The position numbers were made by a program, and so were the translations under genes. Of a stretch of 64,000 bases of DNA, positions 21,750-33,359 are shown one piece after another (positions within the stretch are counted from its first letter, which is position 1; each line of letters opens with the position of its first letter). The notes below the pieces were generated by a model that had not been told where the DNA came from, searched no databases, and worked only from the letters and a program-made list of their open reading frames with translations. The stretch spans positions 184,999,122 through 185,063,121 of the forward strand of contig CP136069.1 of assembly GCA_032622095.1 (NCBI GenBank). Reading direction: 5' to 3'. The stretch is from Siphonodentalium dalli (lineage: Eukaryota > Mollusca > Scaphopoda > Gadilida > Siphonodentaliidae).

Positions 21750-22270
21750 AGGCACGGGCGCCGTTGGTTGCAGAAATATTCATATTTGTTCAAATCGCCA
21801 TCAACAGAAGAAATATTAAAATATATATAGTTTTGTTCATAAGCCAAACATAATCAGCGCGTAATTAGTATATTGTCGCCAAGACGTACGATGGTGTGCG
21901 TAAACAAGAGCCTGCTCGTGTTACAGAAGTTTTGCTTCTGTTAACATAACTCGGCTCAATTCTATTGGTTAATCACACACAAATGATCTAAACGCTCTTT
22001 ATTATTTCAATATCAGGAAAACAGTAACTAATAACGCTCTTTATGTTTACCATATCCGGATCTAAACAAAGGCCAGGTTCTGTAACGTTTTTTTGTTTTT
22101 GTTTACATAACAAAGGAAAAATCATTTGACAATAACATACTGTTTATGCCATATTCTGATTGGTATAAGAACAAGGTCTGTCTATATTTTACTATTATTT
22201 CTGTTTATGGCGGTTTTTGACGGAGGTGAATATTTTAATAGCATACCCACCGCGAACGCCGCCCGTATCT
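21750..22270 (+). mobile_element. TTAA-flanked TIR element, copy 1
   Basis: Ends AGGCACGGGC and GCCCGTATCT are inverted repeats, flanked by TTAA at 21746-21749 and 22271-22274. TTAA targets are used by piggyBac and Kolobok families; the internal sequence has no transposase, so it is non-autonomous. Internal sequence is shared with the adjacent copy (for example GACGTACGATGGTG). Confidence 0.75.
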
Positions 22271-22274
22271 TTAA

Positions 22275-22694
22275 AGGCACGGGCGGCGTTGGTTGCAGAA
22301 ATATTCATATATGTTCAAATCGCCATCAACAGAAGGAATATTAAAATATATATAATTGTGTTCATATGCCAAACATAATCAGCGCATACATAGTATATTG
22401 TCATCAAGACGTACGATGGTGCACGTAAACAAGAACCTGCTCGTGTTACCGAAGTTTTGCGTCTGTTTACATAACACAGCGCAATTATATTGGTTAATCA
22501 CACACAAACGATATAAACGCTCTCTAATTTTTTCATAGGAAAACAAATTTTACAACAGCATTCTGTGTATGCCATATTTCTGATTTGTATAAGAACAAAG
22601 TCGGTCTATATTTTACTATTCTTTCTGTTTATGGCAGTTTTTGACGGAGCTGAATATGTTAACAGCATACCCACCACCAACGCCGCCCGTATCT
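22275..22694 (+). mobile_element. TTAA-flanked TIR element, copy 2
   Basis: A shorter relative (420 bp) directly abutting copy 1, sharing the TTAA at 22271-22274 and followed by TTAA at 22695-22698. The ends are AGGCACGGGCGGCG and CGCCGCCCGTATCT. About 100 bp present in copy 1 is missing here. Non-coding. Confidence 0.75.
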
Positions 22695-22698
22695 TTAA

Positions 22699-24480
22699 TT
22701 GTCTGCCATTCATGTAGATCTAATATGTCTCTTTAAAAAACTTGGAACTACTGTGGCTGCGTTAGGGTCACAAGTTATCGTCCTTGTTTGATAGATAAGT
22801 TGATTACTAGTATTGCTTGATCGGCTTCAAGAAATACTACATTCATTCTTTTAAGAACATTGCTGGTAAATTATCAAGCCCATGCAGTGGCGTTATATTC
22901 ATTCAGTTTCAAAACAAATTCTAATATATTTCCCCCGGTTACATCTTACAAATCAAAACTCGTATTTGATCTATATTCTCCTTCGTCGAATGTGATACCT
23001 TTACTTTGATATAAGCACTTTGGAGAATTCATCATGTTAAGGTGATTTCTGTACAAGGTGAGATGCAATTATGGGAAAAAATAAATGCATCTATTAGCTA
23101 CTCTTAAAGGGGACTGTACACTAAATCCGGCCATTAATGGGACTAACTACTTTTTTCTCAACATAATTATGCAACAAGTGAATGAATTTGAACCATGTAT
23201 TAGTCCAAAATACACTCATGTGTTCTAAGAATATGCAAACAACATGCTATTAAAATGAACTTGTTGGTTGCATCGTTCGTAGAGCACACGAGTGCATTTT
23301 AAACTAATCCATATTCATTCTTGTGTTGCATATATATTATGTTGAGTATAATAGGAGATGGTCCATAAATGTCCGAATTTATTGTACATTAACTTTTTAA
23401 TTTATCATAAACTAGTTGCGCGTCACCTTCAAATTTAAGACCAACATCAAAACTATTCAATTGATACCTTTTCGATGGCATTTGGATTGGATTTATATTG
23501 TTTCAATTAGCGACTAAATAACTTTCTTTTGGTCTTCTGCGTCTCATTCTTAACTTTATTTCTCAATTTTTTTAAAGCAGAGTTATTTTGATCTGATCTG
23601 GCGATCTTAAATTTTATTAAAGCTTTGTGCCTTTGTTCAATCAGCTCTATAGTGTTGTACAATTCGTCCAATCATCAGTTCGATGCTTGATATAATTATT
23701 TTGTTTGGGAGCTGCCGTATCACGCACCTTAATGCAGTGTTCTTTAAAACTCTTCCAAGCCAGTTCAGTATAAGTAATATTACAAAACATGTTCCAACAT
23801 GGTCTGACAAACTTTCATGTATTTGTTCATGTAGCTAGCTACATTGCACAATTGCAAGTGATATATTATGGAATTGCAGAATAGGTATATATCTTTATGG
23901 TGATGAAATGTCATATTTCTGCACGGTTGATTCGTGCCATATATATGATAATAACGATGGAGCTTACATGTATATAGCGCTTATCCCCGCGAGGGCCATA
24001 AGCGCTTCACATTATTACCCCAGCTGTTGATTAATGCCTTCTGCATGCTGCCATACTGGCGCTTCACAAGATTGTTCTCGGCTTTCACTTACCCAACAAC
24101 CAGGTCCCTATTTCTCGTCTAGGTGCGACGAAGCGAGCACAATACAAGTGACCTTGTCGTTATAAGTATGTGCCATAGCTAGCCATGTTTCCCGCTGAGT
24201 TTCGCCACAATGAGACGACTGGACCAATTAACCCATTGCGTTTAACCAAGGTTGATGTCTACTATTTACGTTTTGCTACATTGTTTTCTCTACGATATAT
24301 ATAATTGCACGATCGATCATCTAGAATTGTGTTTGACCGTGGCAATCCCCCATTCACTGACATATGGACGTAGTACCGTTTATTGATATGATCTCAATGC
24401 ATGTTTATCTAATTATATTAATTTCATACGTAAAAGACAGTTCACCAATTGCATTTTTTTAATTTTGCGACGTTTAGTTC
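22699..24480. other. Intergenic
   Basis: No exon was recognised. Around 23965-24100 there is a dispersed-repeat-like segment (ATATAGCGCTTATCCCCGCG, then AAGCGCTTCAC), a type often seen scattered in marine invertebrates. The rest is A+T-rich without visible structure. Confidence 0.4.
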
Positions 24481-24508
24481 TACGCATAATTCCGTTAACA
24501 GTATCATG

Positions 24509-24655
24509 TTGGCCGCTGAAGCTAAGTTGGAACTGATAGAGGAAATGCAGCTGCGAGAAAGTATCTGGAATAAACAAATCGAACTATACAATGATCAAAA
24601 CAAGAAAAAGGCTGGAAGACTCATTGTGCGAATATGCAGCGGGCGACATGGCTAG
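24509..24655 (+). pseudogene. MADF-like domain fragment
   Basis: The frame beginning at the ATG at 24509 gives an acidic and basic helix-rich stretch, LIEEMQLRESIWNKQIELY, then DQNKKK and a short run to TAG. This resembles the first half of a MADF domain (Leu-Ile-x-x-Val, Trp, Tyr, then a Lys-rich turn), found in DNA-binding adaptors and in proteins associated with Harbinger transposons. Only about 45 residues are present, and the expected second Trp-containing helix is not clear. It could be a first exon, a transposon relic or chance. No upstream promoter was identified. Confidence 0.35.
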
Positions 24656-24867
24656 CTGTGGCATATTAATTATGACGACCAATTGTCACCAAACTCCACA
24701 ATAATAAATTTCCACTTCTACTATGCCATCGCTACTGTGGTCCGTGTCCGCAGCCATTGACTCGTTTACCCCTTCCTGTACTGAATGTAGTATCCGATTC
24801 CGTTATAACAGTATATATTGGAATGCACTATTATTCAGCGGAATTATTCATATTCATTGGTGACAAA

Positions 24868-25246
24868 TGTTCAGATAATAAATTCAACAAACGACCTATG
24901 GTCTTATTATGGTCTTATTATCTGAACATGTTCTAATGGAACTACTCGTCGATGAGTACATGGTATAGAAAGGGTTAAGCAATAAAGAAGGCAAACCTTG
25001 ATATAGTGAGCCTATCATTTGCAGAATGAGGTCCCCATAGGGTGAATTTAGTGATGCTATCCCGCACAGCGGGCTAGTATCACCAAATTCACCCTCTTGT
25101 GACCTCATTCTGCTTAGGCCTTAGCAGAATGAGGTTCCCAGAGGGTGAATTTGGTGATGCTAGCCCGCTTTGCGGGATAGCATCACTAAATTCACCCTAT
25201 GTGAATCTCATTCTGCAAATGATAGGCTCACTATTTCAAGGCTTGC
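24868..25246. mobile_element. Composite palindrome element, copy 1
   Basis: Three modules in order. First, an inverted repeat: TTCAGATAATAA near 24868 pairs with TTATTATCTGAAC near 24916. Second, a short palindrome TACTCGTCGATGAGTA near 24943. Third, a 256-bp palindrome of palindromes at 24991-25246: 30-bp outer arms enclose two hairpins (25021-25113 and 25124-25216), each starting GCAGAATGAGGT and folding at a CCCGC/GCGGG tip, separated by TTAGGCCTTA. The same module order occurs at 36200-36589 with unrelated hairpin sequence. Confidence 0.75.
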
Positions 25247-25677
25247 AAGAATGTACGTTTCTGTTCTCACACAGGTCACCATGCATGTGCTGTGAGTATA
25301 GCCTGACCGTACATATGATCCATATGTGGGTAATGATACATATGTGGGTAATAAAGGTATGCTTGTATGCTTGTAAATTAAGTTGTTAATTTTTATTTAC
25401 AATCGACCATTATGTTTCGCTGTTGTCGTTCAGATCATGATGTTAACTTAAATGTGATTTTATTTCCTCCATCTTGTGCTGCCTCTACTGTTGCGACATT
25501 GGCCTTCCATCATAACTTCTATCCATTGTTGTTACCGTTGCCGTTTACTACAACTAAAATAAAAACAATTGTGTTAAATTTGTTTGTTTTATAGAACACT
25601 GCAAAACCTGTCTGAGAATACAAAATATGTCGCACCATTTGCTTCCTCGTGCAAACAATGCCTAGTCAGCGATTATG

Positions 25678-26007
25678 GGCATCGGTGGCTCAGTCGGTTA
25701 GGGGGGCAACTCCAAGCCGTCTCGCCCTCAACCGCTGGCGATGAGGGTTCAAATCCACAACGTTTCAGTGGACGTTGTAAACTCAAGTTTCATGGACTGT
25801 GTAACTCGAAATCGTTATCTGGTGGAGTTGCCAATTACTCGCCGATGACCGGTTGTTTGTCGCACATGGTCGACGAGTTTATCAGCCATTGACATCACTG
25901 TTAGATTATCCGTATGTGCGGATTTCCTCCACCGCTAAAACTGGCAATGTCATGATATGGCATTGGTTGCTGAAAGCGACATTAAACCCCAATCTATTAA
26001 TCAAGCA
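25678..26007 (+). mobile_element. tRNA-derived SINE
   Basis: The head contains pol III promoter boxes: A box TGGCTCAGTCGG at 25686 and B box GGTTCAAATCC at 25746. A body of about 200 bp follows, and a tail GCTGAAAGCGACATTAAACC near 25970 runs into an A+T-rich end. The tail resembles those of SINEs and LINEs common in bivalves, from general knowledge. The tRNA-like head cannot fold into a normal functional tRNA because the arm lengths are wrong. Confidence 0.8.
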
Positions 26008-27239
26008 ATAGGCAGCGATTTGACACACCTTTGAGTTTGAAGGCATGTACCCATGTTATCACGTAACACATTTTACAGAGTGACTTCGACTTAGAGTATC
26101 TTCCGAAGTGAAATAATTTTTTTTTAATTCGGTCCTCGGTAATTGAGCCAATCACAAACGGAATACAGCGATAACGATCAAGTTATAAAACATAATGTCG
26201 AGTTGCAGAGAAGTAATACATTGATGGACTTTTAAGCTTCATCTATGGAATATTGGTATCTCAATTGAATTTACGATGCTGCATGAGTTGAAACTCCCTA
26301 CCGGGAGACGATTCTGTCAATTAATATTGATTTTATTTCGATATTATTTCATTATAATGTGACCAATATAGTATAAATGTGTGGGGGTATATGTGTTACT
26401 ATATTTAGAAGTTTATATATATGCCTCCAGCGTGATGCTCCGAACGAATTTGAGCCGCAAAATGTCTTCAATTAATTGGTTATATTGTAATATTAAGAGC
26501 TAATCAAATATGTAAGACCAAGAGTGTAGCATATGCTTATTTCAATAATTAAAATTAACTAAAACACAGAAATATAAAAGACGGTTGTGAACGTCAAGGA
26601 CCATTATTGAATGCCACAAAGTTATTTTATTCCAATCAATGTTAATTGATAGACGCGTTTCCAGACAGGGGTCTTCGATTCATATTTATTATTGCATACC
26701 CACACTGCAAATAATGTGGGGAACCAAATAAGCTTAGTTGGTTCTAAAAACTGTCCCACTGACGGAACCAACATAGTTGGTTCTTCACAGTCGAAGTTTA
26801 TATAGAAGGTGAGAAAAACCTACCTCTTACCATCTATACACCAGTCCGTTCCAGCGTTGCACCTGACATCGCATATCAGAGTTACCATTCGTGATATTCA
26901 CACATACATCATTGAGGGTAAGATTTGATGAAGTGTTGATGGCGACGTTTCGACTAATTTGATATTGTTTTATCAAGTGATAAACCTATATTATTTCGGT
27001 AAAGTCTCATCAGAGTATATTTACACACTAAGTGTTGTCATCACTAAATCCAGCATTCTGGTTGGTCGGCGTCCACGTGGCTAGTTGCAGTTATTTCTCG
27101 GTGAATGCGCAACGCCTCATAAAACCAAGCTCATAACACCATCGATACGTCATAATGTTTTGGGCACATTTGGACTCGCGCAGGATTGACTTAATACATC
27201 ATCGGGTTTCAATACGAAGAGAAATTGTTCCTATTAACT
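26008..27239. other. Intergenic
   Basis: No exon was recognised. A small inverted repeat built from GAACCAA/TTGGTTC lies near 26720-26790. The lost exon 1 of EGF copy 2 was sought here and not found. Confidence 0.4.
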
Positions 27240-28025
27240 TTTGCCAAGGGTGCTATTGGGTATTTTGGGCTGATCTTGATATATCGAATGTAAACTTAAG
27301 GAGGTCATGAGCGTTATTAGCAATTTCGAAGAATTGGTTAATTTCTTGAATATCACCTGAAAATAAGATAAGGCCGTCGTCGCGGAAGCGCTTATGGGGT
27401 AATATTTTGTTTTTATGTTCAAATTTGTCGAGAAGCTGGATGATATGCTTGTGTATAGCAATGTCGCAAATTTCCGGGGATGGGATGGCTCCCATTGAGG
27501 CTCCAATTATTTGTCGGTAGCAGTGGCCATTGAATGTGAATTCATTCTTTTCCAGGATGATTCTTGCCATTTCAACTAATTTTTCAGTAGGGGGTCCAGT
27601 GATATCATATGTAATTGATGAGTTTGCTTCCAGGGCTTCACGTAGAGCGTTCAGGATTTCATCAAATTTGAGATTCGTATACAGGGAAGTGATGTCATAG
27701 CAAACTAGGAGCGTTGTCTCTGGTATTGGCATTTCTTTTAGGATATTGAGAATTTCTATAGTATCTTTGAGGTGGGTATCCTGTTGTTTGGTGATAGGGA
27801 GTAGAAAATAGTCTAAGAATCGTCCGATTTTCGCTGTCGGCCCTGAACATTGTGAGATTATTGGTCTCCCGGGTGGGATGATTTTAATTTCACTTCCTTT
27901 GAATGCAGGGTCGATGGTCGCTAGTAGGGACCAATTTTGTGTATTTTTGGAAGAAAGTAGATGTGGGGTGTTTTTATCTCATCTCCTCTGTTAAAAAGGA
28001 AGTCGTAGGTGTATTTGTCTATCGA
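27240..28025 (-). pseudogene. Penelope-like element reverse transcriptase fragment
   Basis: Minus-strand sequence encodes part of a Penelope-type reverse transcriptase. From about 28015 the frame shows DFLFNRG, then IYFLPKIHK near 27950; the reading then shifts by one base near 27940. It continues with GRPIISQCSGPTAKIGRF, motif A DITSLYTNL, a motif B-like GASMGAIPSPE and catalytic motif C FRDDGLILF. The frame ends at a stop near 27253, before any GIY-YIG endonuclease. The element lacks its N-terminus and 3' half, so it is a dead fragment. It lies about 200 bp upstream of the start of EGF copy 2 homology and may mark the insertion or break that removed exon 1 there. Confidence 0.85.
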
Positions 28026-28543
28026 TTAAGTGTATGTACAAGCTATTGTGTTTGATACACATCAGCTACTTAATATCGTTTGGGTTTTCATATAGAAAAG
28101 TCCATTGTGGTGGGTTTCACAGATTGAACATAGTTCTGTCTAATAAGATGGGCCATTTGTAAACAATTCTTCATATTCTGACCAATGCACTGCTGGGTAA
28201 TTGTTAAGATAATACTGTATCAATGCGTTGAACAAAGTTGTTTGGTTGTATTTATTATCTTGACATTTCCCATCGATGGATATAAATGCTTCTTTTATTG
28301 TCTGTTCGCATGTTTTTCGCCAACTCGTATTTCATGAACATCCATCTAAATGAATAATCGACCATTCCAGTGTGTATGTTTGTAACTTGGTGGAAGAATC
28401 CGCCCAGTTAATACATGGTTAACAGACAGATTCCGAAGCCAAACATACCATAATAGTCTCAGGTACATCTAGTTTACCCCTTGGAAATGCACGCGTAGTT
28501 ATGTCGCTTACTAATAATATCCGGTCACGTGTTCTACTTGTTG

Positions 28544-28729
28544 GTATCGATCTCGGCGAACCATGCGTCTACCATGAGACATGGTGCAACGAATGTCGCG
28601 ACTCCGGCGACGGTCAATGTAAAGAGCACGCCGCCTGCAGAACGCATGTTGACGCTAGCGGCACCACAACTCATATCTGCAAATGCGTCGAGAAATACTA
28701 CGTCGAGCATGATGGGGGTTGTGTGAAAG
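28544..28729 (+). pseudogene. EGF-repeat gene copy 2, exon 2 homologue
   Basis: Same length (186 bp) as 14274-14459. It encodes a near-identical eight-cysteine module, with all eight cysteines kept and the core HICKCVEKYYVEH. The donor at 28730 reads GTACTG. The acceptor is changed from TTACAGG to TTGTTGG, so the invariant AG is TG and normal splicing into this exon should fail. The frame is open upstream to an ATG at 28501, which would add about 14 residues lacking a signal-peptide profile, so a new start is possible but weakly supported. The coding sequence itself is not eroded, which suggests recent loss or alternative use. Confidence 0.75.
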
Positions 28730-29308
28730 GTACTGAACTAAGTATCTAATCTGTTTTGTAACGTCTATACAACCATTTAACCCGTGTATATTATACATTC
28801 CGTTTCCAGTCAAAATGTGTCTTTTGAGGAATTGTATGGGCAGCCATTTTGTCTAAATTACGTCAAATAGATATTAATAGTTGTTGAGCTGATATGTACA
28901 TATAAAGTAAATATGCAATCAATGGGCAAGAAGAATATTGTATACATTAGAAACAATGGACAAACAGAATTGCATTGATAACGCGAAATGTTTAATATAT
29001 GCCACTAGAGGGCGCTTTTAATGTAATGTAGTGGGAAAGAACTCTATTGTATATATTGTAATCAAATGTGAAAACACAATTCAATAGACGTCACCCAAAA
29101 TTGTTGGCTAGTTTCTTTTCAATCGATATGTCAATTCCAATTTAATATACATCGTTTAAATTAAATTACGTTTTTCCACAATTTGTTATCATATATACGA
29201 ATGAGTTTATTCCGCACAAAATTATATGAACATTAAGAGCGCCAAATGTGTTGGCTTCTCTCAAATCATGTGCATACGTGCTATACTTATCTGACTCTCA
29301 TTTCACAG

Positions 29309-29446
29309 AAATTCCATTTGGTGGAACCCTGCAACCACACCAGAGAGAATGAGTGTGTCACAGAAACGCAGAATGTGTCGCGAAGGATGGAAAATCAACA
29401 TGTGGGTGTTCAGATGGATATGAGCAGGACGGAAAACATGCTTGTG
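29309..29446 (+). pseudogene. EGF-repeat gene copy 2, exon 3 homologue (frameshifted)
   Basis: Aligns base for base with 15108-15245 and has the same length because one extra C near 29327-29329 is offset by one missing A near 29364-29366. Between these sites the frame is shifted and an in-frame TGA occurs at 29350-29352, removing the middle cysteines. After the second indel the frame returns to CVAKDGKSTCGCSDGYEQ. The acceptor CACAG and a strong donor GTAAGT (29447) are intact. Sequencing error is possible but would need two events in 40 bp. Best called a pseudogene exon. Confidence 0.75.
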
Positions 29447-31011
29447 GTAAGTATCGGGATATCACTCTTGAAGAACGACAAAAACAAAACAAACATACAA
29501 ATACACAAATAAACAAAACACATATGACGCTGACACCTCATATGTAAGGTGTGTGATGTACACAGTGTAGGTGGCGTCATGAGTCTGTGTTGGAATGCTT
29601 AATTAGAAATAAGAATTGTTTAATGTAATCAAATGGTGCCCATATAAAGGGGATATATCGCTTACTTATTCCAATGTATCCATAAATGCGCATCTGTTAC
29701 TTAACATTTTCCAGTGTTTATAAAACCTTGGATATTCCAAGTTCAAGTTTGAACGCATCTGAGTGAGATTTGACTTCACTTGACCAACAGTTTCGGGTGC
29801 GATCAATCGTCGCAAGTATGTGCCATGAGAGTATCAATTACACCGTATATCGAATTTAGACGTATGAGGATTTTTATTTTGTTTGTTAAAGATTATCTAC
29901 CTCTTCCGGACCAAAATTATTACACCAAAAACAACTTATTTGTTAAAAAACCCGATTACCATAATAAAATTACCATTTTCTGTGAATAAATCAGAGACTA
30001 AACTGAAGACTATTTGTCTTTAAAGCACAATATAGTGATTGATTCCTACAATATATATGAAACGAAATGATATTTTTTCTTGATGGAAAGTTCTAAAAGA
30101 TATGGTTCTCCCTCTTGTTGCCCCGAACGTTTCCGATAGAACAAGTTTCTTATCTAAAAATATCCAGTAAAACTGTTACTAGTATACATAGGTATTGTAC
30201 CAGACAAGACAAACTTGGAATAAAATCAATATTAGTTCATAGAAGCACTTCCGGACAGTTGTCTTCGATTGATGTTTCTATTTAATGCCCCTGAAACTAT
30301 GTAACACTTGTTAGAAAGAGACAGAACATTATTAAGGTTTAACATCCATTTGGTCGCTAAGCCATATCACGCCAAACGAATGAACACAAATAATTACGTG
30401 TGTAATTGTGATGAGGCAGTGTTGAGTAAGTGACGACAAGAACACAATGATGATCATCTGGCCACGTCACTGTCCGACTCGCGGACTCTATACTAGTTAT
30501 TTTCTGGGGGTTTAACCAACTTGGACCTACTCTAAAGGGTTCTGTTTAATATAATAATATACACAACCAAATCATGCATACAAAGTAACTTGTCTTTTCT
30601 CGTTCTCTTACAGTGCCTTTCTGGTCAATCGTGGACGATTTACTGAACTTATTTTATTACGAAATGAAATACGAAAGCATATGTTACGGACAAGTAGATA
30701 TAAGTTGGTGATATGCTTTAAAATGGACGTAGCACAAAGCTATCGGTTGTCGAAAATACCAAGCTTAATAAATTTGTTGATTTTGACAAAATATTTCAAA
30801 TAGTTTGTATTGAACTTCGTATACAAGTCATATCTCAACGGAAATATACATCTGAGTTTGAAAATAATCCTGCAAGTACTATAATTTAAATGGGTTGAAA
30901 TTCATTGGTAATTATTTCTATTAAACACTATCGTTTCAACCCTAGCGATCTGTGGTGTGGATCTGAACCACTGGAATTCATATACCGCATTGGTCCTGGC
31001 ATGAAATTTAC
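29447..31011. other. Intron of copy 2, first part
   Basis: No exon was recognised. The open frame at 29780-29989 has no domain and no splice context. Homology to copy 1 intron 3 is weak here. Confidence 0.4.
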
Positions 31012-31122
31012 GTTTATCTGCGGCTAGTTAGTCACTTACGTTTATCTGAGGCTAGTTAGTGACTTACGTTTATCTGACGCTAGTTAGTCACTTACGTTTA
31101 TCTGACGCTAGTTAGTCACTTC
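31012..31122 (+). repeat. Minisatellite, ~28 bp x 4
   Basis: ACTTACGTTTATCTGACGCT, then AGTTAGTC, repeated four times with few changes. Confidence 0.9.
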
Positions 31123-31194
31123 AGTGAAATCAATTCAGTTTCGGTGGTAGCTTCTGTCGAAAATACTAGCAACAATATCCATTTCGGCATGGCA

Positions 31195-31520
31195 TTATTG
31201 TGGCTCGCCAAGTGTCGTCAACAATGAGCTGAACCAGTATCAATGTACCCTCTGTAATTTAGAACTGGGCGATGAATACAACATTATATTTAAGTGCTCA
31301 CAAATTTACGAGTTGAGACTAAGATATATTCGCCCTTATTATTTTCGAAAACTCACATAAGTTACTGCAATTATTTAACTCCCGAAATGAAAATACCACA
31401 AGGAACCTGTCGATTTTCGTCGGAAAGGTCTTAGACCTGTTTAAGTCCTCTTGAGGCTAAGTAACCCCACTAACTGGACCACATTGATCAAATCTAATGT
31501 TATTATTATTATTGTTACCA
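31195..31520 (+). pseudogene. Non-LTR retrotransposon 3' fragment
   Basis: The plus strand encodes a short Cys-rich C-terminus typical of CR1/RTE-like LINE ORF2 proteins: YQCTLCNLELGDEYNIIFKC, then a Leu/Arg-rich run. After a frameshift near 31360 a second piece, NLSIFVGKVL, resembles the usual final residues. The fragment ends in a (TTA)n tail near 31500, as expected for target-primed insertion of a truncated LINE. Related to the fragment at 47400-48240 on the minus strand. It lies in the intron of EGF copy 2 and has no equivalent in copy 1. Confidence 0.65.
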
Positions 31521-32466
31521 TCTAAAAGCAACAATCATCAACATTACTATATTTTCGTATATATGTGCTCTATATATTATAACGCAGGTGCATGGATATA
31601 TATATATATAATGTATCTGATTCTGTAATTCTATCTGTAATATCACAATATGATAACCAGAATAAATAAATTGGATCGAATTGAATTAGGATGTATGGCC
31701 AGACAACATTTTTCCAGGCCGATATGACACAAAATATAGGTGGGCATTACATAAAGTGTTTCGGTTGCTATGGCAACTATTTTCGAAAATATCCAGAAAT
31801 TGGTTATTTTTTACTGATATTTCAGGGAGTTTTTTGTTTGAAATATGCAGTTTCCTCCAATGGAAAATAAACATAAACCACATTGCATTGGAAATATATC
31901 TTATATATCTTGAATATATAGCATTATAACTTGAATTCCATTCATATATATAGTTTATTATTGGCAAATAAGTCATAAAGCATGATGATTTAAACCCAAA
32001 ATAAAAACAATTCGAATACAAGTCACGCAGCTAGAGCCTGTGTGTCATTTTAGAGAATTCGTTAATTTTTAGATTCACAATGCATACAGGTGTAATGTAG
32101 GTATTACTTTCAGAAAGCAATCAGTTTAGATAATCTTGTTTTCTCTCATCAAGTGCGAAACGATTGTCAGATTGACAAGTAAATCGAATCCATCGTAGAA
32201 AGATATAAATGTTCAAGACCATCTGTATCATATCACAAATATTACCAATTAGATTGGTTAGTTCTAGCTGAAGGAAACGCACAATTTGGTGTAAACAATA
32301 TTTATTTCAACAATCAAACATATCACACAAACACAATACACATTTAGGTACATAGAGATTTAGAAAGAGGATTGTACTACAAGCAAATGCTTTCTTAAAG
32401 TCCTCTCCTCGTGGAACAAATGTTACGTCTTGTGACAGAAATATCACTTGAGGTAAAGCAGACGGG
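31521..32466. other. Intron of copy 2, nothing recognised
   Basis: A+T-rich sequence with a short (AT)n near 31595. The minus-strand frame at 31686-32021 has no recognisable domain. Confidence 0.4.
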
Positions 32467-32596
32467 ATATATAGTTTTGTTTTATTGGAATATTATTACA
32501 TGTTTAGGATTGAGATATGGGTATAACATTGTAATACGGGAGTTAAGGGTGAGGGTGAGAGATATAATAACATTCCAATCAAACAAAACTATATAT
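32467..32596. mobile_element. Small TIR element
   Basis: A 25-bp inverted repeat: ATATATAGTTTTGTTTTATT at 32467-32491 pairs with 32572-32596. It encloses about 80 bp of non-coding sequence. A likely MITE; no clear target duplication was seen because the right flank is a GA microsatellite. Confidence 0.65.
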
Positions 32597-32666
32597 CGAG
32601 AGAGAGAAAGAGAGAGAGAGAGAAAGAGTGATAGAGAGAGATAGTGAGAGAGAGGGAGAGAGAGGT
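32597..32666. repeat. (GA)n microsatellite
   Basis: About 70 bp of GAGA with AAAG and GATA interruptions, abutting the right arm of the TIR element. The open frames through it (Arg-Glu and Leu-Ser runs) are artefacts. Confidence 0.95.
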
Positions 32667-33276
32667 TTGACACAACATACATTCGATACAAAACAACACA
32701 ACAGTATCCGTTCAGTGGGGAAATCACTTGTACGAATGCGTCACGACCACGGAGGAGAAAAGGCGATTCATGCAAATGGAATCTAGCCGCGTCACCTGAA
32801 GTAATCTATGAGCAATGACTACCCACATTTTGTTGTATCTATCGCGATAACCAGTTTTCCACATGATAATTATACTGGGTCATAACGTGCAAGAAACCGG
32901 AGCAAATGTTAATATAAATCCCGTTTCTTGTGAACAAATTGTCATAAGACCCATATATCGCAGGTATATTTTAGAACACGATTGCTTACGCCTGACTACA
33001 CATTTGCGAAGTCAACTTTTTACACGGCCGTAGACGGAGTGTGTCTGACTGGGCTACACACATATATGCACTGCATACATATAGTTTTACATTTGAGAAC
33101 ATTCCAGTACAATTTACTTTCAAATAAACGGCAATTTATGGATGTATTATTCAAATGGTTGCAATTCTACTGGGCAAAGGAAAAGTGCATGGTCATGATT
33201 TTTTCATATTATATAGCACTGCCACATCACAAACATTTTATAATATTCATGCATGTGTGTTCTTGATATATTTCAG

Positions 33277-33359
33277 TCGTTTCGACCGGCCAAGGCAACG
33301 GTAATGACAACGGTAATGGCAACGGTAATGGCAACGGTAATGAAAACGGCCAAGGGTAG
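33277..33359 (+). pseudogene. EGF-repeat gene copy 2, terminal exon homologue
   Basis: The acceptor TATTTCAG ends at 33276. In phase 1 the exon reads VVSTGQGNGNDNGNG, then further Asn-Gly pairs, ENGQG and TAG at 33357-33359. It is nine codons shorter than the copy 1 exon and more strictly Asn-Gly. This exon is intact in itself, but the upstream exons of copy 2 are damaged. The upstream intron (32940-33276) and the sequence after the stop both match copy 1. Confidence 0.7.

Noticed and set aside
25678-25760. A functional tRNA gene
   Set aside because: A and B boxes are present but the arms do not form a proper cloverleaf, and it continues into a SINE body and tail.
32411-32775. Frames with Arg-Glu and Leu-Ser runs
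   Set aside because: Produced by the (GA)n microsatellite.
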